Assembly (NCBI GenBank): GCA_947628575.1
Contig: CANRAK010000067.1
Location: forward strand, 1-7,028
Source of the DNA: an uncultured Clostridia bacterium
GTDB lineage: Bacteria; Bacillota; Clostridia; TANB77; CAG-465
Reading direction: 5' to 3'
DNA: 7,028 nucleotides
In this document: in pieces, positions 1-4,545 of the stretch
Numbering within the stretch: position 1 is the stretch's first letter
Layout of the letters: each line of letters opens with the position of its first letter
Notes under the pieces: model-generated
Database searches by the model: none
What the model was told of the DNA's origin: nothing
What the model saw: the letters and a program-made list of their open reading frames with translations, nothing else
Made by a program: the position numbers and the translations under genes

Positions 1-56
1 GAGAAACATTAAAAGAAAAAGAAGCAAAAAGACAAATAAATGAATTTAAAAAATAA
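1..56 (+). CDS. 3' end of an unidentified gene
   Basis: An open frame enters from the left edge in the phase beginning at base 3 and ends with TAA at 54-56. The visible tail reads ETLKEKEAKRQINEFKK, a Lys/Glu-rich stretch typical of a charged C-terminal helix. The stop codon lies inside the 5' arm of a hairpin followed by a T-run, as expected for the end of a real gene. The other two forward phases stop at 10-12 and 41-43 and look less protein-like. Seventeen residues are not enough to name a family. Confidence 0.55.
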   Translation, partial: ETLKEKEAKRQINEFKK

Positions 57-78
57 AGGTGTAAACCTTTATTTTTTT
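48..78. terminator. Two-way intrinsic terminator between convergent genes
   Basis: A 13-bp perfect stem pairs 48-60 with 65-77 around a GTAA loop (61-64). On the + strand the 3' arm runs into a T-tract (72-78) and ends the gene entering from the left. On the - strand the complement of the A-run at 48-53 gives a T-tract for the leftward operon ending at 77. The stem is AT-rich, with only three G-C pairs (in GGT/ACC), but the layout between two converging stops is classical. Confidence 0.8.
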
Positions 79-229
79 AATTTTCACTTTCCAAAGATAA
101 CATACTAGATAAATTTTGACCTATAATTTGAAATAGGTTAGCTAAGTAATTTATTGAGTCACTAGATAAATTATTAAAAATCCAAAAAGAAACAACTGTT
201 GCAACAAGTAGGATATTATTACTACACAT
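77..229 (-). CDS. 50-aa small single-helix protein, third gene of the small-protein operon
   Basis: This short gene was found by reading past the stop of the preceding gene. It starts at ATG 229-227, overlaps the end of the 89-aa gene by 8 bases (ATGTGTAG), and stops with TAA at 79-77. An in-frame TAA lies just upstream, so this ATG is the only sensible start. There is no Shine-Dalgarno, so translation probably depends on reinitiation after the preceding stop. The protein begins MCSNNILLVATVVSFWIF, a hydrophobic segment at residues 6-18. An amphipathic part follows, with LSSDSINYLANLFQIIGQNL at residues 21-40 and an acidic tail. The block NLSS occurs twice (20-23 and 39-42), written by the same 12-base DNA repeat (104-115 and 161-172). 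The pattern 'LS-D-x-x-x-L-A-x-x-x-x-x-x-G-x-x-L' recalls small clostridial proteins filed under DUF6774. That is from memory and unchecked. Function unknown. Confidence 0.6.
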   Translation of the reverse strand: MCSNNILLVATVVSFWIFNNLSSDSINYLANLFQIIGQNLSSMLSLESEN

Positions 230-491
230 TATTTATTGTAATTATATGAGTGCATTTTGAAGGTATAGATATGCTTGTAGCAACTCCAAATAGTATAGTC
301 CTAATAATAGCACAATTTCCATTTTGAATTAATATAGTAAATCTAGTATCTGTTACATTAAGAACATTAAGAAAATAATTATTTTGTAATTCTATAGTCT
401 GATCTTGTGTTGTAAAAGTTACAGTTTTATCTATGGAATTTTTATAGCATTTACCACAACAAGTATCATTTATATTCAAAGTAATATTCAT
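222..491 (-). CDS. 89-aa Cys-rich beta-type small protein
   Basis: I do not recognise a named family. The protein has a short N-terminal segment with C11, C12 and C15 (TCCGKC). About 65 residues of alternating polar and hydrophobic positions follow, typical of beta strands (TVTFTT, FLNVLNV, RFTILI, SISI, HIITI), with C60 and C80. There is no signal peptide or membrane segment. The start ATG has an AAGGTGA ribosome binding site four bases upstream that overlaps the stop of the 106-aa gene, so the two genes are coupled. Core positions align loosely with that neighbour (Y-x-L-x-hydrophobic, then R-x-x-x-T-I-x-I/L, then a Pro followed by Thr and Ile/Val near the end), suggesting tandem paralogues. 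A small disulfide-linked or metal-binding surface or coat component is possible. The Cys-Cys pair near the N-terminus distantly recalls endospore appendage subunits (DUF3992), but that is only a shape resemblance. Confidence 0.75.
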   Translation of the reverse strand: MNITLNINDTCCGKCYKNSIDKTVTFTTQDQTIELQNNYFLNVLNVTDTRFTILIQNGNCAIIRTILFGVATSISIPSKCTHIITINNV

Positions 492-495
492 AAAA

Positions 496-816
496 TCACC
501 TTACTATATTTGGACAAGGACATGTATTACATATAACTCCAATTAGTACAACATAAGTACCATTATATAGAGGAAGGTCAAAAGTATTATATGTATCATT
601 TATTATATTAAATTTTACTGGCTCTAATAAATCGTTATTTTCAAGTTGTATTGTTACACTGTTTCTATTTTTAGATATTATTGTAAGTGTATAACCATAA
701 GATAGAAGAATTTGAGCATTATCCTCTATATTAGTATAAACATTATCTGTAGTTACTGCTATACCATTTTGACATTTCCTTTGTCTTATTGCTATATCAT
801 AACAAAAATTTTCCAT
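496..816 (-). CDS. 106-aa small protein with C-terminal CxxCxC, first gene of the small-protein operon
   Basis: I do not recognise a named family. The N-terminal part carries C5 and C15. Residues 36-94 look like successive beta strands (ILLSYGYTLTIIS, SVTIQLE, VKFNII, TYVVLIGV). The protein ends with a CNTCPC cluster (C96, C99, C101). It has no signal peptide and no transmembrane helix. The ATG at 816 has a strong GAGGTGA site at 829-823, six bases upstream. The stop TGA is part of the ribosome binding site of the next gene. It is the first gene after a sigma-K-like promoter, and its core resembles the following 89-aa protein. I infer a duplicated family of small Cys-bearing beta proteins, possibly made in the mother cell during sporulation. 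Whether the cysteines form disulfides or bind metal cannot be told from the sequence. Confidence 0.8.
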   Translation of the reverse strand: MENFCYDIAIRQRKCQNGIAVTTDNVYTNIEDNAQILLSYGYTLTIISKNRNSVTIQLENNDLLEPVKFNIINDTYNTFDLPLYNGTYVVLIGVICNTCPCPNIVR

Positions 817-820
817 AGAT

Positions 821-868
821 ACTCACCTCGATTAATATAGTATATGAAAATTAATTTAAAAGGTGAGT
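821..868 (-). promoter_or_regulatory. Inverted repeat that could mask the ribosome binding site in read-through RNA
   Basis: ACTCACCT (821-828) and AGGTGAGT (861-868) are a perfect 8-bp inverted repeat. A second 6-bp pair lies inside it (831-836 with 850-855, ATTAAT). The arm at 821-828 is the Shine-Dalgarno of the 106-aa gene; the other arm covers the proposed -35. RNA started at about 831 would lack the blocking arm, while RNA reading in from upstream would contain both arms and fold over the ribosome binding site. A DNA-binding operator is the alternative reading. Confidence 0.4.
838..865 (-). promoter_or_regulatory. Candidate sigma-K promoter for the small-protein operon
   Basis: Read on the - strand, CATATACTA (846-838) fits the sigma-K -10 consensus CATAnnnTA. 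The bases CACC (865-862) place an AC with 16 bases between it and CATA, as expected of the sigma-K -35. The start of transcription would fall near 831, giving a leader of about 15 bases that just includes the GAGGTGA ribosome binding site. Sigma-E uses a similar -10, so either mother-cell factor is possible. No good sigma-A promoter is visible here. The motif is short and degenerate in an AT-rich background, so chance is a real alternative. Confidence 0.45.
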
Positions 869-875
869 TTAGGAC

Positions 876-908
876 AAAAAAATAAAGCATTGTAAAGTAC
901 AACACTTT
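876..908 (-). terminator. Intrinsic terminator after the S1-domain gene
   Basis: On the - strand an 11-bp stem (908-898 with 894-884, two G-U pairs, three-base loop) is followed by A and seven T (883-876). The stem begins at the TAA stop of the S1-domain gene. It separates that gene from the downstream small-protein operon. Confidence 0.8.
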
Positions 909-1638
909 AAATTAACGTTCTAAGTCGAAGCTGTTTTTTCTCATTAATATCTAAAACTCTTAGTGATATATTATCACCTACATTATAGATATTATTCTTA
1001 TTGTTTTGGTTTATATCAAATATGCCACTATATTTTGGATTAGCTATTAGTTCTACAAAATAACCAGATTCATCATCTAATTTTTTTGTAATTTTACATT
1101 GCACTATATCTCCGCGATTTATATATAGAGAAACTTGATCATAAAGCTTTAGTCTAGATAATTCAAAGTAAGTATCTTTTTTCTTTATAATTTTACAAGT
1201 TATTTTATCTCCTATTGAATATAAATCTGAAGGTTTTCTTAACTTAGCTGATGTGATTTCTGTAAAATACATTATACCGCTAAGACCTTCATCAAACTCA
1301 AGATACAATGCTCTGTCAGAAAATGATACAACAGTTGCTTCAACAATATCATCTACTTGATATTGTTTTACTTTTTTGTCCATCAATTTTTTCCTAGATA
1401 AAATGTACATATCGTCGTATCCTACAACTTCACATTTTACCTCTGTTCCTAACAACCTATTTAAATAGACAACACTCTTGTTGTTATTTTTATATATTGA
1501 TATGTCATCCATTGGCATACTTGCTTCTTTTCCATTTACAGTTGCAGCTACATTATTTGTTTTATAATTGTAACCTATAATCTGTGCAGCAACCTCCTTT
1601 GGAAAAATTTTCGCTTCTAAGCTTTTTAAGCCTAGCAT
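907..1638 (-). CDS. Protein with three S1-like RNA-binding domains
   Basis: The 243-aa product is built of repeated S1-type OB folds. The first covers about residues 15-84 and is divergent. The second, about 95-163, is the clearest: VDDIVEATVVSFSDRALYLE, then a GLSGIMYFTEI strand, then the IGDKITCKIIKKK...FELSRL ending typical of S1. The third, about 174-241, shows GDIVQCKI, YSGIFDI and VGDNISLRVLDI...LRLRTL. S1 domains bind single-stranded RNA and occur in ribosomal protein S1 and its shorter Bacillota relatives, so a cytoplasmic role in RNA binding or translation is likely. Ribosomal S1 itself usually has four to six repeats, so this is a short relative rather than rpsA. The ATG at 1638 has AGGGGGG six bases upstream. 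The gene is monocistronic: its own sigma-A promoter lies at 1697-1725 and a terminator overlaps the stop. It is divergent from era. Confidence 0.85.
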   Translation of the reverse strand: MLGLKSLEAKIFPKEVAAQIIGYNYKTNNVAATVNGKEASMPMDDISIYKNNNKSVVYLNRLLGTEVKCEVVGYDDMYILSRKKLMDKKVKQYQVDDIVEATVVSFSDRALYLEFDEGLSGIMYFTEITSAKLRKPSDLYSIGDKITCKIIKKKDTYFELSRLKLYDQVSLYINRGDIVQCKITKKLDDESGYFVELIANPKYSGIFDINQNNKNNIYNVGDNISLRVLDINEKKQLRLRTLI

Positions 1639-1696
1639 CTTTATCCCCCCTAAATTAATTATAATTTTTTTGTTTTATACATAGGATGTCTTAAAA

Positions 1697-1725
1697 ATTA
1701 TACCATATATTCAAGAAAAAGTCAA
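1697..1725 (-). promoter_or_regulatory. Sigma-A promoter of the S1-domain gene
   Basis: On the - strand TTGACT (1725-1720) and TATAAT (1702-1697) are separated by exactly 17 bases, and TGG before the -10 makes it an extended -10 as well. Transcription should begin near 1690, leaving a leader of about 50 bases before the ATG at 1638. This is the best-matched housekeeping promoter in the window alongside that of the penicillin-binding protein. Confidence 0.85.
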
Positions 1726-1777
1726 ATTTTATGTAAACATAATTAATAAAATATATTTATTATTACTATTGATATAA

Positions 1778-1806
1778 TTGTATTTTATTGCTTTTTTTGA
1801 TATAAT
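1778..1806 (+). promoter_or_regulatory. Promoter of the era operon
   Basis: TGATATAAT at 1798-1806 is an extended -10 with a perfect TATAAT. TTGTAT at 1778-1783, 17 bases upstream, is a weak -35. A second copy of TTGATATAAT lies exactly 28 bases earlier (1769-1778 versus 1797-1806) and may be a second promoter. From the nearer one, transcription would begin at about 1813, only 15 bases before the era start codon and just ahead of the AAGGAGG site. Confidence 0.6.
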
Positions 1807-1815
1807 ACGTATATG

Positions 1816-1822
1816 AAGGAGG
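1816..1822 (+). promoter_or_regulatory. Ribosome binding site that fixes the era start
   Basis: AAGGAGG ends five bases before ATG 1828. An in-frame ATG at 1813 lies before this motif and would translate through it (MKEES...). The motif position and the family length both favour 1828 as the start. Confidence 0.85.
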
Positions 1823-1827
1823 AATCT

Positions 1828-2736
1828 ATGTTTAAATCTGGATATATAACAGTAGTAGGCAAGCCTAATGCAGGTAAATCTACACTTGTAAATAAGTTAG
1901 TAGGATTTAAAGTTGCAATAACTACACCAAAGCCACAAACTACAAGATTTAATATAAAGGGAATTATAACTGATGAAAAATCACAGATGATATTTATAGA
2001 CACACCTGGTGTACATATCCCAAAAGATAAAATGGGAGAGTATATGATGAAAAATGTAGAAAGTGCTGTAAAATCTGTTGACGTTATAATTTATATGGTA
2101 GATGCTACAAAACCAACAATAGATAAAGCTAGCGAGACTATAATGCAGAATATATGTAATAACAATATTATATTATGTATAAATAAAATAGATAAAATTG
2201 AAAAAGGGAAGATACTTAAAATAATTAGTATTTATGATGAGTATATAAAATCTATTGGTGGTGAATTTAAAGAAATAGTACCAATATCTGTATATAAAGA
2301 AGATGGACTAGATATACTAAAAGAGTGTATAGTAAAATACTTACCAGAAGGTGAGTGTATATATTCTGAGGATGATATTACAGATATAACAGAACGTGAG
2401 ATTGTAGAAGAAATAATTAGAGAAAAAGCATTAAATAATCTTGATGAAGAAGTTCCACATGGAATAAAAGTTGAAGTTGAAAAATTTAAGAAAAGAAAGA
2501 ATAGACAAAAGCAAAGTGTTTATGATATAGAAGTAAATATAATATGTGAGAAGATGTCACATAAGGGTATTATAATTGGTAAAGATGGTGCTATGCTTAA
2601 AAAAATAGGGACACAAGCAAGATATGATATAGAAAATATGCTTGAAGATAAAGTTAATTTAAAATTGTGGGTAAAAGTTAGACCAGATTGGCAAGATAAC
2701 GATAATTATTTAAAAAATATTAAATCTAAAATATAA
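1828..2736 (+). CDS. era: GTPase Era, ribosome assembly factor
   Basis: Era binds the 3' end of 16S rRNA through its KH domain and helps mature the 30S subunit in a GTP-dependent cycle. The 302-aa product (family about 300) has all the landmarks. G1 is GKPNAGKS (11-18). The switch I segment TTPKPQTTR (32-40) contains the G2 Thr, and G3 is DTPG (58-61). G4 is NKID (119-122). G5 lies in PISVYKEDG (152-160), where Val replaces the usual Ala of 'SA'. The C-terminal KH domain shows GIIIGKDGAMLKKIG (247-261) and then LKLWVKVRPDW (278-288). The C-terminus ends without the common final Gly-Tyr. The start at 1828 is set by AAGGAGG; an upstream in-frame ATG at 1813 would add five residues and contain the ribosome binding site. 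It is the first gene of the era-yqzL-recO operon; 50 bases separate it from yqzL. Confidence 0.98.
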   Translation: MFKSGYITVVGKPNAGKSTLVNKLVGFKVAITTPKPQTTRFNIKGIITDEKSQMIFIDTPGVHIPKDKMGEYMMKNVESAVKSVDVIIYMVDATKPTIDKASETIMQNICNNNIILCINKIDKIEKGKILKIISIYDEYIKSIGGEFKEIVPISVYKEDGLDILKECIVKYLPEGECIYSEDDITDITEREIVEEIIREKALNNLDEEVPHGIKVEVEKFKKRKNRQKQSVYDIEVNIICEKMSHKGIIIGKDGAMLKKIGTQARYDIENMLEDKVNLKLWVKVRPDWQDNDNYLKNIKSKI

Positions 2737-2786
2737 ATGTATCTTAATAATATATTTACATATAATAAAATTAAGAGGTGATTGTT

Positions 2787-2954
2787 ATGTATGAAAATTT
2801 TGCATGGGAGCAATTTTTGATTACAGGTAACATTGAGACATTTATTGAATACAAAAGATTAATGGAGTTAAATGGTATATATGAAAAAAAGGGTGAAATA
2901 ATAAATGAAGCTTATCAAAGTAAAGGGGATAGTAATACGAGAAGTAGCATATAA
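2787..2954 (+). CDS. yqzL: YqzL family small protein
   Basis: This 55-aa gene starts at ATG 2787 with an AGAGGTGA site five bases upstream and ends with TAA at 2952-2954. The N-terminus MYENFAWEQFLITGNIETFI matches the conserved core of YqzL, 'F-x-W-x-x-F-x-x-T-G-x-I-(D/E)-x-(Y/F)-(L/I)', followed by the EYKRL helix. YqzL sits between era and recO in many Bacillota, exactly as here; its function is unknown to me. The last 16 residues, from about the recO start onward, are unlike the family core and overlap the first 50 bases of recO in another frame. The overlap suggests that recO translation is coupled to yqzL. The name rests on the motif and the gene position. Confidence 0.85.
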   Translation: MYENFAWEQFLITGNIETFIEYKRLMELNGIYEKKGEIINEAYQSKGDSNTRSSI

Positions 2955-3627
2955 AGATAATGATAAAATAATAACAATACTTACAGATACACTTGGTAAA
3001 GTTTCTGCTATAGCAAAAGGTGCAAAAAAGACAAATAGCCAATTTTTAGCTAGTTCTCAATACTTAGTATATAGTGAATTTGTATTGTATCAAAATACAG
3101 GATACTTTTACTTAAACTCAGCATCTGTAATTAATACTTTTTATAATCTAAGAGTTGACTTAGACAAGTTACAGGTTGTATTTGATATGACAAAAATTAT
3201 TAATTCTGTAACAGATGAAAATCAAGATTGTGATAAAATACTACAGCTATTTTTAAATACAATATATGTATTAGATAAGTATGATAAAGATAAAAAGATG
3301 ATAACTAATGTTTTTAAAATTAAGTTATTTGCTATTTTAGGATTTGCACCAGGTCAAGATAAATGTAGTATATGTCAAAAAAAGTTATTAGATGAGCAAA
3401 ATAAGTTAATTTATTATGATTTTGTAAGTAATGTATTTATTTGTGCAGATTGTAAAAAAGATGTAGATGAAAGAAGATTAGTAAAACTAAGCTTTCCAAC
3501 ATATAGTGCCATTTTATATATAATAAGGTCACAAATTAAAAAAATATTTTCGTTTGAATTGAAAAAATATACAGAACTTGAAATATTTGGACAAGTTTTT
3601 ACTGATTCAATAATGAGTGGATTATAA
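2905..3627 (+). CDS. recO: DNA repair protein RecO
   Basis: RecO anneals complementary strands and, with RecR, loads RecA onto SSB-coated single-stranded DNA in gap repair (RecFOR pathway). The 240-aa product (family about 240-255) starts with the OB fold: KVKGIVIREVAYKDNDKIIT (6-25) then LGKVSAIAKGAKK (30-42). A helical domain follows. A zinc site has C154-x-x-C157 and C180-x-x-C183, the four-Cys arrangement common in Bacillota RecO. The start ATG 2905 lies inside yqzL and has AAGGGTGA at about 2889-2896 upstream. Starting there places the GIV(I/L)R motif at residues 8-12, as in relatives. The next gene begins nine bases after the stop, with its ribosome binding site against the recO TAA. 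Confidence 0.96.
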   Translation: MKLIKVKGIVIREVAYKDNDKIITILTDTLGKVSAIAKGAKKTNSQFLASSQYLVYSEFVLYQNTGYFYLNSASVINTFYNLRVDLDKLQVVFDMTKIINSVTDENQDCDKILQLFLNTIYVLDKYDKDKKMITNVFKIKLFAILGFAPGQDKCSICQKKLLDEQNKLIYYDFVSNVFICADCKKDVDERRLVKLSFPTYSAILYIIRSQIKKIFSFELKKYTELEIFGQVFTDSIMSGL

Positions 3628-3636
3628 GGGGGAAAA

Positions 3637-4491
3637 ATGAAAAATAAAGCTGTAACAACTGTATGTGTAATATTAACAGTACTTGCTGTAATATGTTTTG
3701 GGTATATCTTTATTAATTTTATATTAAAAGATAAAGAGGAAACTAATAATGAAAATGTAAATGTAGAACAAAATGATGATATTGAAAAAAGAGAGGAACG
3801 CTCTCAAAATATTATTCTTACAAGTAGAATAGGGATACAATTAAAGGAGTTAATAAACTATTCAAATGTATATGCAAATAATATAATTGATGAGTTGGAT
3901 ACAAATAATTTAAGTGATAGAGCTAAATTACTAATAGCATTAGATAAGTCATTTAGAAAAGAACAATATCAACATTTTGTAAATTACTCTGACCAGTATC
4001 AAAACACATACATAACAAAACAAAATATGCAAAGTATAATAAACGATATTTTCTATAATAAAGAAATTACAGATAATAGCTCTAATGAAACAATTATATA
4101 TGATGCTGTCTCAGATGTATACGTTGTAATACAAGATGAACTAAATAGAAATAGTATAAGTTATCCATTAGAAGTACCATATAAAATCACTGAATATGAA
4201 GATAGAGCAGAGCTTTTAGCTTATAGATTATATATAACAAATAATCAAAATCAAGGTGAAGATGGTGTACCAGATATTACAAGCTACGTTTATTATGATA
4301 AACTTCAAGAGCAATTTGCATACTCAACAAAAGATTTACAGCTTGCAGATGAAAATAGTCAGGTAGATTATTTATATAATTTAATTGAAAATAATGAAAT
4401 AGATAAAAATAGTATTCAAACAGTAAAATACATATTTAAAAAAGATCAAGATATGTATAAATTAGATGAATTTAATAAGGTAGAAAAATAA
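3637..4491 (+). CDS. Membrane-anchored protein of unknown function, last gene of the era operon
   Basis: The 284-aa product has an N-terminal membrane anchor at about residues 5-30 (AVTTVCVILTVLAVICFGYI and on). A charged Asn/Glu/Asp-rich linker follows (31-57), then a mostly helical domain predicted to lie outside the cell. The helical part has many Tyr, Asn and Gln. The C-terminus (261-280) alternates as a beta strand pair, QTVKYIFKKDQDMYKLDEFN, like the last strands of NTF2-like or lipoprotein-type domains. No lipobox is evident (C10 and C20 lie within the hydrophobic stretch), and I see no catalytic motif. The start has AAGGGGG directly overlapping the recO stop, so it is co-transcribed and probably co-translated with recO. 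The strong terminator after it ends the operon. Function cannot be assigned; operon membership alone does not imply a role in repair. Confidence 0.85.
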   Translation: MKNKAVTTVCVILTVLAVICFGYIFINFILKDKEETNNENVNVEQNDDIEKREERSQNIILTSRIGIQLKELINYSNVYANNIIDELDTNNLSDRAKLLIALDKSFRKEQYQHFVNYSDQYQNTYITKQNMQSIINDIFYNKEITDNSSNETIIYDAVSDVYVVIQDELNRNSISYPLEVPYKITEYEDRAELLAYRLYITNNQNQGEDGVPDITSYVYYDKLQEQFAYSTKDLQLADENSQVDYLYNLIENNEIDKNSIQTVKYIFKKDQDMYKLDEFNKVEK

Positions 4492-4511
4492 AAAACGTAA
4501 AAAAAGTAAAT

Positions 4512-4545
4512 AAAAAAAGTGAATTGTTAAAAATTCACTTTTTTT
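4512..4545. terminator. Strong two-way terminator between the era operon and the PBP gene
   Basis: A perfect 14-bp stem pairs 4512-4525 with 4532-4545 around a six-base loop (GTTAAA). The 3' arm ends in seven T on the + strand, and the 5' arm begins with seven A, giving a matching T-run on the - strand. It lies 20 bases after the stop at 4491 and directly against the stop of the leftward gene (4546), so it serves both converging units. Confidence 0.92.

Noticed and set aside
1813..1827. ATG at 1813 as the era start
   Set aside because: It would put the AAGGAGG motif inside the coding region. The family length and the ideal five-base spacing support 1828. The upstream ATG is kept only as a minor-start idea.
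1785..2003. 72-codon open frame on the - strand antisense to the start of era
   Set aside because: It mirrors the strongly conserved G1 and G2 region of era, has no ribosome binding site, and its sequence is explained by the sense gene.
2761..2766. TATAAT between era and yqzL as an internal promoter
   Set aside because: There is no TG extension and no -35-like hexamer at 16-18 bases upstream. TATAAT arises easily in such AT-rich DNA.
2842..3042. 66-codon Cys/Tyr/Phe-rich open frame on the - strand
   Set aside because: It lies antisense to yqzL and recO. The odd composition comes from reversing AT-rich Lys/Ile codons, and there is no start signal.
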